From Ipomoea triloba (taxonomy: Eukaryota; Streptophyta; Magnoliopsida; Solanales; Convolvulaceae): DNA of 64,000 bases. The notes beneath the pieces were generated by a model. That model had not been told where the DNA came from. It saw only the letters and a program-made list of their open reading frames with translations, and ran no database searches. Of this stretch, positions 43,223 to 54,827 are shown one piece after another. The translations under genes and the position numbers were made by a program. Position 1 is the stretch's first letter; each line of letters begins with the position of its first letter. The stretch is taken from positions 12,430,530-12,494,529 of the forward strand of contig NC_044917.1 of the NCBI RefSeq assembly GCF_003576645.1, read 5' to 3'.

Positions 43223-43708
43223 CGTGTTCAAATGAGAACGGTGCGCCTAAGAGAGAACTTAGAACACATAACATCCCTTCCATACGGGAGAGTCACTACA
43301 TGTCATATGAGCACAAGGTGCTTGGCTCCTTCTTTTGTTATATATATTTCGTATATATATTTGTTATTTTGGTTGTACCAAAATTGGTTGGAATTAATTT
43401 TTGTAATTAAATTCCATATTTTGGATAAATACATATCATATATATTTTGTATATCGATTTATTCACCAATTCTCAACATTGCTTTAATTAAATTGTACAT
43501 TTTATTACAAATTGATATATTACCTCTGTCTCATTTTATCTGTCTTACTTAGTTATTCATTAGTCACACTAACTATTTTTTCTTTGTTTATTTTCTTTAG
43601 TATTTTTTTTTACTTATTTTTAAATTTGATTTTTTATGTTTAATAGTACTTTTAGTGTATAGTAGTTTCTAAATATATAAATTTTGTATACTAATACTAA
43701 ACTTAATA
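42781..43708. other. intergenic with a long (AT)n tract
   Basis: An (AT)n microsatellite occupies about 43153-43218. A 106-aa ORF after it has no recognised motif. Confidence 0.5.
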
Positions 43709-44075
43709 TGGTCACACTTGTGTGAGACCGTCTCACCGATTAATCAAATATAATACTAATCAGGAATACAATTTTTGTTACTTATAAGAGAAAAAGTATT
43801 ATATTTTTCATAATAAGTAATGTTGACAAGTGTCCTTTACTTATAAGGGAAAATATAATACTTTTTGAGGAAAAATGAATATTTTTAAATCGAAATGTAA
43901 AAATATTGTATTTTCCCTTAAAAGTATTGCATTTATCCTTATAAGTAACAAAAAATTTATTCCCGATTAGTATTACATTTGAGCATATAAGTATGACATT
44001 TGTGCGTATAAGTATTACATTTTCACTTTGGCCCGACCCGACTCACGGTGAGACAGTCTCACACAAGTTTTTGCC
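43709..44075. mobile_element. Mutator-type MITE, GTGTGAGACGG family, well preserved
   Basis: 367 bp. The left end TGGTCACACTTGTGTGAGACC and the right end GTCTCACACAAGTTTTTGCC are inverted. It is flanked by a perfect 9-bp TSD, AACTTAATA (43700-43708 and 44076-44084). The core has GTAATACTT-type repeats. This copy shows that the family transposes with a 9-bp TSD. Confidence 0.85.
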
Positions 44076-44344
44076 AACTTAATATTATGAAAAAATTGAA
44101 TTTATAATAACTTTAGTCAAGCCTCATTAATCGAACCAGACACATAAAATGATATGGAGGGAGTATTATGTATGAGAAAAAATTTCTCTCTATTTTAAGT
44201 ATTAAAATGCAAAAATTTCATTATCCAATCAAATCTTATTGGGAATAAAAAAAATTTCAAAATAAAAATGAGTTTACAAAATGAATAGTGTACATATAAC
44301 AATAGTTGAGGTCTCAATCATATACAGAAGGAAAACTTATGAAT

Positions 44345-44495
44345 TTATATGTTGTTCATAACTACTTTCTCAACCTACTGAAGTATAGAGAGTCAACATC
44401 ACCTCCACTGAAGCTCAAACTCACCCCCTTCCATATGGAGGTGCAACCGAATGCCACTAGACCACAAGAGTATTGGCAATTGAATAACTCTTTAA
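44345..44495 (-). mobile_element. SINE, minus strand
   Basis: Read on the minus strand: CTTGTGGTCTAGTGGCATTC (A box region), GTGAGTTTGAGCTTCAGTGGAGG (B box) and GGTTGAGAAAGTAGTTATGAAC. Same family as 56083-56249. The tail is eroded. Confidence 0.65.
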
Positions 44496-44614
44496 TTACT
44501 ATTCAACAACATATGTAAGCCTATTATAATCATGTCACTTTTAGCTAAACAAAAAAAAAAGGTTAAGTTTTACTGACTCATCAATAGCGCATTAGGAAGA
44601 TTTAATTTATTTTA

Positions 44615-44760
44615 GGCAAAAACTTATGTGAGATCATCTCACGGGTCTCAATTCGTGAGGCGGGTCGAATCTTTGATTAATGAGGTCAAAGATCCGACCT
44701 ACTAATAAAAGATTTGACTCATTAATCAAATATTCAACCCGTCTCACACAAGGGTTACCC
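44615..44760. mobile_element. small Mutator-type MITE, GTGTGAGACGG family
   Basis: 146 bp from GGCAAAAACTTATGTGAG to CTCACACAAGGGTTACCC, flanked by a perfect 9-bp TSD, TTTATTTTA (44606-44614 and 44761-44769). It is a short deletion derivative of the same family, with TTTGATTAATGAG / CTCATTAATCAAA as core hairpin. Confidence 0.8.
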
Positions 44761-44949
44761 TTTATTTTAATATAAAAATTGTTAGGATATCATTTTTATT
44801 ATTGATTATAACTACTTATAGCAGTACTTATTTTACTACTACTTTTATTACACGTTGAAAATACTTATTCTGAGTACATTGAAAATAATTATTTTTATTT
44901 TATATTAATTATTTAATTTTAAAAATTCTACTCAATATTTATTCATTTT

Positions 44950-45001
44950 AATTTTCGTGTTGGCTATTAATTTAACTGCGCAATGTGTGAATTATAACTA
45001 G
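44950..45001 (+). mobile_element. 3' end of a decayed Helitron
   Basis: CTGCGCAATGTGTGAATTATAACTAG, a worn version of the CGTGCAANGCACG hairpin plus CTAG end, followed by T and directly by the start of another Helitron. Confidence 0.45.
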
Positions 45002-45695
45002 TCTACTATACTAATAAGAGCCAAAGAGAGTTAGGCCTAAAATGGGTAGAAAAAATGGCGGTCAAATTATTTAATCAAATGGATGGTTCAGATGAATTAT
45101 TTAATTAAATAGATGGTTAAGATAATTCAGATTAATATTATTAATAGAGATTACCTAATTTAACCTTACTTTTATGATTATCCGATAAGTTTTCCGTTAA
45201 ATATTCTTTTCTCCGTTAATATTCCGTTAACTTTTAACTTACCCATTAATTTCTATAAGAAAGGTCTTAGGTTCGAACCTCATCTCAATCAAATTTGACA
45301 TAATTAAGTTTCTCACTCTATTTTACTCTTATTAAATTAAATAAATTAGTAGCTACAACAAAAAATGATACATATGTATTTCTTTAATTTAGAATTGCGT
45401 GTCTACAATACCTTTATTTGTAAAAATTATTCATTATCAAAAAATTAAATTAAATAAGAGAAATAATTTCATTAGTTATATTGTCTTTATTTTGTCTCAT
45501 GCAAAGATTCTTTACATTCAAATTTATCAATTGATATTCATTACATTGACCATTATCTTATTTTTACAATATCTTGTAATTAAATATCAAAGTTATAGTA
45601 GAAAATAATGTTATATATTTATTTACCAAGTATTTTATTAATACTATGAAAAAAAATTTTAAAATAATTTGAAGCTAATTATATTAACTACTTGG

Positions 45696-47117
45696 CGTTT
45701 CTTAACAAAACCGCAGTCTCTGGTGGCGAGAGTTTATAAAGCTAGGTATTTCCCGAAGACTACTTTTATTGAGGCCACAGTGGGTAGCTCTCCAAGTTTC
45801 TGTTGGCGTAGTATTATGGCTGCTCATGATTTTATTTGTGATGGAGTAAGGCGAAGAATTGGGGATGATAAGAATACTTTGATTTGGGGACACCCATGGT
45901 TACCTGGTGATCCATCCCCCTTAATTCAGACCCCAATGCCTACTCAGCTATGTGGTTCATTGGTGGCAGGGTTAATGACACAAGATGGTTGTATGTGGGA
46001 CCACGAGATTCTAGAGGATATTTTTTCACCGGTTGACGTGGAACGAATTATGAGGGTCCCCATCTCACCAGACTATAGGGATTCTTGGTTCTGGCATGAT
46101 GACCCCAAGGGTTGCTATTCGGTAAAGAGTGGCTATAGATCCATTGTGGGAAACTTTCGAAGTAACCCAGGGGATTTCAGTGATTGGTTAAAAATTTGGA
46201 AATTAAAGGTTCCCCCTAAATGGAAAACTTTTCTATGGAAAGCTCTTGGTTGTATTCTCCCTGTTAAATCAAATTTGATTATAAAGAGAGTAGATGTTGA
46301 CCCAACATGTTCTATGTGTGGGGTTGCTCATGAGGACACAATGCATGCACTTGTTGGGTGTGATTACACACAACGTGTTTGGCATGAGTCCATGCTACCT
46401 ATCTCTAATATTGTTGGGGACACTTTTAGTGCATGGTTCACACGGCTGTTGCCTACTTTGACTGATGATGATATCGCATTGACTGTAGCAGTGTTGCATC
46501 GCGTGTGGAGGGCAAGAAATTCGGCAGTCTGGGAGGGTTTCCTACCTACTCCGAGACGAATAGTGCTGATGGCAGCAGCTACGTTGCAGGCATGGAGAGG
46601 AGTCCACCAGATCGGGCCTCACACCACTGCCGTTCCTCCAGCTGCGGCTTCGACGGTTGCAACAACGCCCCGCTGCTATTTCGACGCCACCTACCACCCC
46701 GGCACGTCGACTGCAGCGTTTGGGGCAGTTTTGCTCGCATCAGATGGATCCTTCATGGCGGCTGCAGCTAGTCCTCTGCTTCACTGCTACACTCCATTCA
46801 TGGCAGAAGCAACTGCATGCAAGCAAGCGTTGGCTTGGCTTAGAATCAGGGAGGTTGATGAGGTGGTAATGCTCACAGACTGCTCACAACTATCAGCTGC
46901 CTTATCACCACCAAACCATCCATTCCTCTCGTATGGTGGTTTCTCCATTGATGCTTGTAGGGCATCCCTTGCTACTTTTAATTCGTGCTGTGTTAGATTA
47001 ATTTCGAGGAACGATAATGTCGTTGCACATACTCTAGCTACTTCTGCTGTTACTTTTTCAAACTCGTTGTACTGGGATTTAGTCCCACCCGATGCCATTT
47101 CGGAACTTATTTCGTAA
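45696..47117 (+). pseudogene. LINE ORF2 C-terminal part: zf-RVT and RNase H domains
   Basis: An open frame of about 473 codons inside the LINE, without the upstream endonuclease and RT. It begins in the RT-linker region (LVARVYKARYFP, WRSIMAAHDF, WGHPWLPG) and continues with the zinc-binding zf-RVT domain (KIWKLKVPPKWKTFLWKAL, CSMCGVAHEDTMHAL, VWHESML). It ends with an RNase H domain: YFDATYHP, FMAEATACKQALAWL, MLTDCSQL and ISRNDNVVAHTLA, holding the Asp-Glu-Asp-Asp catalytic set. This domain order is usual for plant L1-type LINEs. A Met-initiated ORF begins at 45669 in the TSD flank and has no biological meaning. Confidence 0.9.
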
Positions 47118-47147
47118 TCTACTACTTGAGGTTTGCTTTCAAAAAAA
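45696..47147 (+). mobile_element. 5'-truncated L1-type LINE
   Basis: 1452 bp: the 3' end of ORF2, a short 3' UTR and an A tail (47141-47147). It is flanked by a perfect 15-bp TSD, ATATTAACTACTTGG (45681-45695 and 47148-47162). Truncation at the 5' side, an A tail and a long TSD are the signature of target-primed reverse transcription. The perfect TSD and open frame imply a recent insertion. Confidence 0.92.
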
Positions 47148-48029
47148 ATATTAACTACTTGGGGATTGGTTGACAAAGAGAGTACTCAAATAATAACCCA
47201 ACAAATTAAAGCGGAATCACTCTATTTTACTCTTATTGAATTAAATAAATTAGTAGTTAACCAAAAAATGATACATATGTATTTCTTTAATACCATGAAA
47301 AAAATAAAAAAGAATAGTTTGAAACCAATCATTAATCATATTAACTACTTGGGGGATTTGTTGACAATGAAAGTACTTAAATAACCGATTACCCAGCAAA
47401 TTGAAACGAGAAACTACCTTTTAATATCTTTGGAATACATAATATTTTAAATTTTTAAATTTTTATTAATTTATTTATTCTTTTTTTTTTAACTAGGGAT
47501 TTCTTTATGGACAATAACTCATTCAACAATAATGGTTGAACCAAATGAACCCCAAGCAAAACACCTAAAGGATAGTCCATAGCTCCTATATCATAATCTC
47601 ATTGCATGACGTTGTCATCTATGCTACCAACAATAACCGAATTGCAAATAAAACACTACCAACAAAAAGGAAGAGAACAAATAGTAAAGATGAAGACAAT
47701 AACAATGTTACTCAAAAGAGAATTAAGAACACTTAGAAAAATTTAAATTAAAATTAGTATTTATTTAGACTATCATTTTTAGACCAAATATTTAGACTAT
47801 CGATTTTACAAGGTTGCAAACATTTATTTTAGTAACAATTGTAATGAATTTTCTATATTATCTTGGATTCATATACTTTGAGTTAGATATTTAAATAAAA
47901 AAAATTCGACATTCAATTACCCATGCATAAACTTCTCCTATATAATCTTGGATTGATATACTTTTAAATATTTATTTAAATATAAACATTGGGCATTAAT
48001 CCATTCGTGCAATGCGCGTATAAAACTAT

Positions 48030-48990
48030 TATTATTATAAAGTAAAAAATTAATGATAATTTAAAAAAAAAGTTTAATAACAAATACTTAAAATATTATT
48101 ACTATTGTTATTATTATTGGATATTGAACATTTCCGAGACGCTGCGACCTATGCGTTGGGTTTGGGATACCGAACATTTCTGAAATCCAAATGAACCTGA
48201 ATCCACTTGATCCTTATAACAAGTAATAAATATTTTTGTCTGTTCCAACAATAATTTTTGTGTCGGCTGAGGAAGTCGCCAGTCGCCCTAATCCACAAAT
48301 GATACAGGTGGGGCCTGGGGGCCCACACTGAGTAGGAAAACCTTGCTCTCCTAGTCAGCTCCACGAAGACGGAACAAATGGGAACTCGTTTTCTGTGGGT
48401 AAAGCCGCCCGTCCCTACTCCCTGCCCCTGCTTTCTTTTTACAAAGTTGAGATCCAATTATTGTGGCTATGAAGTAGCTGGAACTTCTTGACATTATGTA
48501 ATATATATATATATATATATATATACATATGTCAAACTGACGCCACTCCCATTCTAAATTTATAGCATAAACTCCGAACATATCTTAACTTGAAACCGTG
48601 TGATTTATAAGTCAAAGTAACGGAGAAATCTGCAATTAGTACTGAGAATGTGAATCTAACTGTTAAAAGATTATAAAGATATAAATCAGTCTAAATCATT
48701 CATAATTGAGCGATATATTCATTGTTTAAGAGGGAGATATGTTATATGTTCAAGAAGCATCGCACATCAACTATGATTAGAGATCAACACTGCCTCCGCT
48801 AATGAGTTACTACGAGATTAGGTTTTTCGTAGACTATTCTGTATCGTTAGATTATTTGTATCTAATATCACATTTCTTTACTTAACATTTGAGTAAAAAA
48901 CAAGCATAAATGAGCACAAATATAATGCTATTTCATGGCATATCATTAGGAGTATAGAAGATTTATCGGTGTAAGAGAGGTAAGAATCAT
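48030..48990. other. intergenic; (AT)n at 48499-48525
   Basis: 48130-48470 is less AT-rich than its surroundings, with weak ORFs on the minus strand, but no motif is recognised. (AT)n tract at about 48499-48525. Confidence 0.4.
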
Positions 48991-49900
48991 AATACTAAAT
49001 CTAGTGAAGAAACATTGTCATTCTTGAAATATCTTGAAGATCGTTATGTCCTGAAAACATTCGTCCAGAAAGCGAAAAACCCAGTAACTTATAGGTATGC
49101 CAAATAAACATAATACTAGGATGCGAAACAACCATATCAAATTATTTTTGAGAAATGACAGCAATCTGGTTAATTGCCATGAATTTAATTAATAGGGAGA
49201 AATTTATAATACAAATATTATAGTTGTCGACAACGCAATTGCCTATATAATTGCTCATATTATAATATGGATCTAGAGATACACGCCATAAGCGCCCTCA
49301 CTATTTAATATATAAAGGAGCAATTAAGAAATATCTCAACTTGCTAAAAAGAAATGAATTTTCTCTATAAAACGTACACCATTGAATGTTAACCCTGTAA
49401 GTTACAAATGGATGTTCGTGTGAAGAGGAATAAGAATCATAAAGTGAGTTTTGTAGCAAAGGGTTCACGTAGAGGCCCATAATTGATATTAGTAAAATGT
49501 ATTCTCCAATAGTAGATGTCATTAAGTTTCGCTACTTAATATCATTGGTAGTAAATAACCAATTTAGATATGCAGTTAACATTTATTTCAAAAAGTCTCT
49601 GAAGGACTTAAAGTTCTCAAAATGAGAGAAAATAGAAATCGCAACATGTATATTGTTAAATTATAAAGGTTCTATATGTCTTGGAATAGTTAATAATTGA
49701 CTGAGTGCTTTTTCTCCTGAAGAAGGAATATGCAATAATATGTGTCATTTTGTGTTCATTAAAGAATTACTAATGGAGTTACGTTATTTATTTGCTTGTT
49801 TATGATCTCAGTCTATGCATAACTATTATTGAATCACATATAAAGTTTGACGATATTTGCTCATGCCTAAAAATACGAAATTGATATTGGGCTTGTGTCG
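48991..49900 (+). pseudogene. Copia reverse-transcriptase fossil
   Basis: Many stops and frame changes, but phrases remain: FLKYLEDRYVLKTFV (49025), VAKGSRRGP (49455), YSPIVDVIKFRYLISLVV (49500), KSLEGLK, NRNMYIVKL (49635) and LFICLFMISVYA (49790) in place of the YVDDL region. These match a Copia RT lineage different from the three other elements. No LTRs remain. Confidence 0.65.
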
Positions 49901-50580
49901 CACACAATTTCCTTAAAACAATTCACTTTCTCTTATAGGTGCTATGAGTGTTAAAACTTTGATTTTCCAAGATATAATGAATTGACAATGAATATATTTG
50001 AGCACAAAATTAAAATATATCATTATCAGCAAACGTGAACAAATTAGAACACTTGGAATATTTAGAGATGTGATGGCAAAGTTTATGATAGAATTGGGTA
50101 GTACATAAGAGAAAAATATATATATATATGAATTTTACAGGTACTAAACATTCTGTTCAATTCAGGTATTTATAAGGAATTGAAATTCATTAACATTCAA
50201 CATAATTTTTAAACTTGAATTTAAAATTCAAAATTTGAACTCCCATAACTGACAATTTAATCATAAATAAATATGAAGTTACAAAATTAATTTTTAAATA
50301 AATTAAAATAGTGAAATTTAATCAGTATTAATTCTCAAAGTGATCAAAAATTAACTCAATAATTTTCAATACGTTGCAACAATGAGGTGCAACAGTGTGA
50401 TATAGCAGTGAGGTGCATGGACAAAAAGATGAGCGCAAATCGCAATGAGGTACGAACAACAAAGTCACCTCGCTCAACATATCAAAGTTACATTACTATT
50501 TTACCACCCCCCCCCCTCCCCCTCTCTTCTCTCAACACACCGAAGTAACTCATTCCGTTGAGAAAGCAGAAAAATGACCA
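49901..50580. other. AT-rich, no feature recognised
   Basis: May include further RT fossil. A C homopolymer-rich patch is at 50506-50522. Confidence 0.4.
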
Positions 50581-50950
50581 TTAAAAAAAAGTCATTTTTA
50601 AAAAAATATTTTCATTTTTTGTGTTTGGTTGCACAGCAGAAAACTGTCTTTGCGTGTTTGATTCATTTTCTGAAAAATAAATAGAATTGTATAATTAAAT
50701 ATTTTGTTTAGAATATAAAAATATCTATAATAATATTATTTATCAAAAAATTTTAAAATATGATTTCCGCCGAAAACCTTGTTCTGAGTGTGGCAGAACA
50801 TGACTTCCACCAAAATTTGGCGGAAGTCATTCTCTACCAAAATGACTAGATTTTTCTAGTCAACGAAAAATATTTTCCGTTGACTGAATTTTTTAATTGC
50901 ATCCAAACACCAGAAAGAAATCATTTTCTGAGTTTTCAAACACAACCTCT
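50581..50950. mobile_element. MITE remnant with GTTTGGTTGC / GCATCCAAACACC ends
   Basis: TTTTGTGTTTGGTTGCACAGC on the left and TTGCATCCAAACACCAGAAAG on the right in inverted order, with AGTCATTTT / GAAATCATTTTC subterminal motifs. Related to the outer element at 14085-15252 by its CATTTT motifs. Boundaries are approximate. Confidence 0.4.
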
Positions 50951-51010
50951 GATGCAACCATAGACTTTGAGGAAGTTAACAATATAAAATCTCAATCACC
51001 TTTCAAAAAC

Positions 51011-51371
51011 CATTCATTATACCGTGGACCATGGGGCATGGCTGATATTGCAATTGTGTTGAACTGATACTGCAGTTGTGTTGAACGGATACTGCAGTTG
51101 TGTTGAAAGGGAACTGCAATTGCGTGGAATAGAGATCGTTTCATCTGTCTGGAACTACAGTTGTGTTGAACTGATAATGCACTTATGTTGAACGGATACT
51201 GCAGTTGTGTTGAACAGATGAATGGCCTCTGTTCCGCGCAACTGCCGTTTCCTTTCAACACAACTGCAGTATCTTTTCAACACAACTGCAGTATCCATTC
51301 AACACAACTGCAGCATCAGCCGACCATGGTGCACAATGCATTGTGGACCATGGTTCACAGTATAATTTGCG
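51011..51371. mobile_element. Mutator-type MITE with a tandem-repeat core, copy 3
   Basis: 361 bp. Ends are ATTATACCGTGGACCATGG and CCATGGTTCACAGTATAAT inverted, flanked by a perfect 9-bp TSD, TTCAAAAAC (51002-51010 and 51372-51380). The core has repeated GTTGTGTTGAACGGATACTGCA units (about 21-30 bp) on the left and their inverse on the right, so the whole element folds back. The 21-bp unit is the same as in 33429-34068. Confidence 0.8.
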
Positions 51372-51736
51372 TTCAAAAACCCATTAAGCAAAAATAAACA
51401 CGACACTAGGAAAGTTTTGGCAAACATGTATTACAGCTTGGAAATATTAATTGTATTATGTATTTTTAGAGTAATATTATTTTCACTATCTAAATTGTAT
51501 TGGTTGGATAAAAGGAAAAGAAAAAATAGAACACCTTAAAATTAATGAACAACTAACACATCAAGAAGTGAGGAGTAAAATAAAAGCACATACGCACCAT
51601 ATATAAGTCGTGTAACTTCACCTTCAATCACGAAAAATCATATAATAAGGTGTCTAGCCCATATCGAACTATGAGTCATGTTGGTCCAACCAAATCCAGT
51701 TTCATTTTAAAAATTTTAAATTAATCATCTTAAAAA

Positions 51737-52395
51737 CGCAAATTATGCTGTGGACCCAGGTGCACCTTGCAAGGTGAACCTGTGTCCAAAACTACGTCGT
51801 TTTGTTTTTTTGTTTTTTTTTGTTTTGTTTGTTTTTTTTTTTTAAATTAGTAAACACATTGCTGAATTAGAGTTGCCCAAAATGTGTGAATGTAGAGGTT
51901 TCAAAGTGTGAATGTAGAGTATAGAAATCGTGAATGTAGACTTATGATTGTGTGAATGTAGAGTTGCCCAGAAATGTGTGAATGTAGAGGTTTCAAAGTG
52001 TGAATGTAGAGTATAAAAATCGTGAATGTAGAGTTATGCATATGTGAATTTGTAATAGAGTTAAGAAGTTCTAACAACTTGTAGCCCTATAATGTGTGAA
52101 TGTGGAGTTCTTAAGTTGTGAATATAGAGTACAGGATCTGTGAATATAGAGTTTTGAATGTGTGAATGCATAACAGTGGTAATATAGTTACTAAACATAT
52201 AACCCTTTAATGTGTGAATGTAAAGTTTACAAATTGTGAATGTATAATATAATGTATGTGAATATAGAGTTTGTGTTACACATTTCAAGCCAATGTAAAA
52301 AAAAAATAAAAAAATAAAAAAACCAACAAAACGCCGTCGTTTTTGGACCCAGGTCCACATTGCAAGGTGGACCTGGGTCCACGGCATAACAACTG
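51737..52395. mobile_element. Mutator-type MITE with a tandem-repeat core, copy 4
   Basis: 659 bp. Ends are AATTATGCTGTGGACCCAGG and CCTGGGTCCACGGCATAAC inverted, each with a short inner palindrome (CACCTTGCAAGGTG). The perfect 9-bp TSD is TCTTAAAAA (51728-51736 and 52396-52404). The core (51895-52280) is an array of GTGTGAATGTAGAG units, about 28-35 bases apart. TACGTCGTTTTG / AAACGCCGTCGTTTTTGG border the array. Confidence 0.82.
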
Positions 52396-52404
52396 TCTTA
52401 AAAA

Positions 52405-52719
52405 TTGTTCATGTCAATAATTATAATTTATGAAAAATTGTGTTTTTTTCTCAAACTGTGGTATGTAGTTTGCAATCTTATTTACCAAAGTAGAGTAGTT
52501 TTAAACTTCAGTAGTGTTATTGGTAGGGCATCTCCCTGGGAGATGGAACCAGTTTTTTTTGTGATGATATACTATGGGTCTCTCATGCTCGTAGAGTAAT
52601 AATTAATCTTCAGTAATGTTATTGTTAGGGAATCTCCCTCCCATTAGATTATTAAAAAAAAAAATCCCCAGAGTAGGGTGATTTTTTGTTATACCACATT
52701 ACCGCATCAAGATTAGCAA
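52405..52719. other. intergenic
   Basis: No gene. Two similar phrases, GTTATTG(G)TAGGGCATCTCCCT and GTTATTGTTAGGGAATCTCCCT, at about 52517 and 52618 suggest a small duplication. Confidence 0.4.
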
Positions 52720-53021
52720 GGGTGTGTTTGGTTGGGGGGTTTAGGCATAAGGTATGGGTATGAAAGTGATTGTTAGTGTTTGGTTGATAGGTTTTGTGAA
52801 TGCTACTATGGGTATGGAATACCCCCATCAATGGCAAAACCCATACCCTTATTAAATAAGGGTTTCATCTCCCTTCATCATTTCTTCCCCAACTATTAAT
52901 AATCATTCCCATTCCACCCAACTACCAAACATGCTAAATACTTTCACCAAAACCCATTACCCTTACCAAGTATTTGATACCCATTCCGATTCCGATTCCC
53001 ATGTGCGAACCAAACGCACCC
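52720..53021. mobile_element. Tourist/Harbinger-like MITE
   Basis: 302 bp from GGGTGTGTTTGGTTGG to CGAACCAAACGCACCC, followed by TAA; the left flank is CAA. It contains GGTATGGGTATG / CATTCCGATTCC subterminal motifs. Related to 55678-56284. Confidence 0.7.
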
Positions 53022-53310
53022 TAAGATATGTTGTATGGAATCTCCATTAAGGTAGAATTTTTTCATTTTGAAAATGTTTCATCATTCAAACTTGTTAAAA
53101 AAAAAAAAAAATCAGTGCCATTTCTTAATCGATCAAAAAAAAATAAAATTAAGTTGTTTCCAAATTAATCAAAAATTTAGAAACTCATTTTTATGTCAAT
53201 TCCAAAAGTTCAAAAATTTTATTACTCAAATCAAAAAAATTAAAATGTATTTCCAATTATAATATACAAATATAAATGTGCAATTTAACTATAAATTTAG
53301 ACTTCTAGCT

Positions 53311-53482
53311 AAGATGGAGCACATGCTTCAATTTGATTTTAGAGTCAACCCTATATTAAAAGTCATGGGTTCGAGTCTCCGCATCATCAACCTGAGAGCC
53401 TTCATTTTTACAGATACTTGTGTTGCTCGTCCTGTTGAGATCTCCCTATGCCCTTGATCCAAATAATAATAATAATAATTTA
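53311..53482 (+). mobile_element. tRNA-derived SINE, second family
   Basis: AGCTAAGATGGAGCACATGC as A-box region, GTCATGGGTTCGAGTCTCCGC as B box, and an (AAT)n tail at 53460-53480. It differs from the main SINE family in body and tail. Confidence 0.5.
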
Positions 53483-53626
53483 TCAATTTTACTACAATAT
53501 GAGGTTTAACAAGACAACATAGAACTCATTTATAAAAATAAAGTTTTTAATTTATAAATTTTCCTCAAATTATAAGATTGCCTTCACTACTTTTTAATTA
53601 TAGTAAATACTATTTATATTTCATTT

Positions 53627-54630
53627 GAGCAAATTATCATTTTGGTCGACTGACTATAAGGGTCCTGTTAATTGCAATCCACAACTTTCAAAACTGTTAA
53701 TTTCGTACCTTAACTATTCAACTTTTATCAATTTTGGTCACTCCGGCCAAATTGCAGGCCAAATCTCATCGGAAAGTAAAATAATGAGGGTATTTAGTCA
53801 TTTTACCTTTGTTTCCTCCTTTACCTGATGAACTACCATCTTTCCGGCCAAAGACACTATTCGGGTGATGTTTTCCGGCCACCAGCGACAGGGAAGAAGC
53901 AGGGAAGGCACCACCCTTGTTCACTGACGCCATCGTTCTCCATGGCAGCCGGCGACATTTGAGGAGCAGCAACCAGCGTCGTCGACATCTGCCGTCGTTT
54001 AGATCCGCGACCGCCACCCAAAGCATGAGGAGCAGTAAAGCTAGCGACATCTGCCGTCGTTCAGATCCGCGACAGCCACCCAAAGCCTGAGGAGCTGCAA
54101 AGCCGTGAAATCTGCCGTCGTTCAGATTCGCGACCGCCACCCAAAGCCTGAGGATGGAGCTGCGAATTCGGCGACATTTGCCGTCATTCAGATCCGCAAC
54201 CGCCACCCAAAGTCTGAGAAGCAGCAAAGCCGGCGACATTTGCCGTCGTTCGCATACGCTGCGCGTTGCCGCCCGCTGCCGATCATCGTAAACGAGGAAG
54301 TGAAGCATTCTAATAAATAAATAAATAAATAAATTATCAAAGCATTGGCGAGAACAAAAAAAAAAACCTAGGTTTGCATCATCGCTTGGCCGGAGAAGAG
54401 GAAGAAGAGATGGATTTGTCAGAGAAGAAGAACATAAATGTGAAATTACTAAAATACCCTCATTATTTTAACTTTTAAAATTTCTCGGCGAATATTGACC
54501 GGCAATTTGGCCGAAGTGACCAAAATTGATAAAAAATGAATAGTTAAGGTACAAAATTAACAGTTTTGAAAGTCGTGGATTGCAATTAACAGGACCTCTA
54601 TAGTCAATGGACCAAAATAACAATTTGCTC
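53627..54630. mobile_element. foldback Mutator-type element with a minisatellite core
   Basis: 1004 bp starting GAGCAAATTATCATTTTGG and ending CCAAAATAACAATTTGCTC, with inverted arms of about 190 bp (53627-53815, 54440-54630). The perfect 10-bp TSD is TATTTCATTT (53617-53626 and 54631-54640). Its centre (53990-54270) is a GC-richer minisatellite. ORFs there follow the repeat and are not accepted as genes. Confidence 0.82.
53985..54270 (+). repeat. minisatellite in the foldback core, about 60-70 bp unit
   Basis: Four to five units built on ATCTGCCGTCGTTCAGATCC, GCGACCGCCACCCAAAGC and CTGAGGAGC, with diverged copies at both ends. In one minus-strand frame it would encode a repeated RLWVAVADLNDG phrase, likely a by-product. 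Confidence 0.8.
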
Positions 54631-54717
54631 TATTTCATTTTTAAGTTCCTAGTAAGATTTGAACTCTGCATCCTTCCACCTTTAGTAATATAATATAAAT
54701 ATATAATATCATTGATG

Positions 54718-54826
54718 TCAAGGACCTTGTGGTCAAGTGGTACCAAATTGCTCCCTTATATGGAAGGGACTCTTTGTTCTTCAATAGGTTGATAAAGTAG
54801 TTATGAACATATATTGAACACTTTTA
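54718..54826 (+). mobile_element. SINE, truncated
   Basis: CAAGGACCTTGTGGTCAAGTGG to GATAAAGTAGTTATGAACATAT, matching 56083-56249. The B box region is deleted and the A tail is missing. Confidence 0.6.
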
Positions 54827-54827
54827 T

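Larger units (their letters stand above)
45002..48029 (+). mobile_element. decayed Helitron carrying a LINE insertion
   Basis: It starts TCTACTATACTAATAAGAG right after the CTAG of the preceding element. A candidate 3' end is TTCGTGCAATGCGCGTATAAAACTAT at about 48004-48029, whose last base departs from CTRR. It contains two related segments (45310-47207 without the LINE, and 47208-47400) sharing ACTCTATTTTACTCTTATT and ATGATACATATGTATTTC. There is no Rep/helicase. Confidence 0.5.

Noticed and set aside
46787..47176. Minus-strand 129-aa ORF opposite the LINE RNase H region
   Set aside because: Antisense shadow of the LINE coding frame.
53766..54308. 180-aa ORF with repeated RLWVAVADLNDG
   Set aside because: Follows the minisatellite inside a foldback transposon; no start context, homologue or splice evidence.
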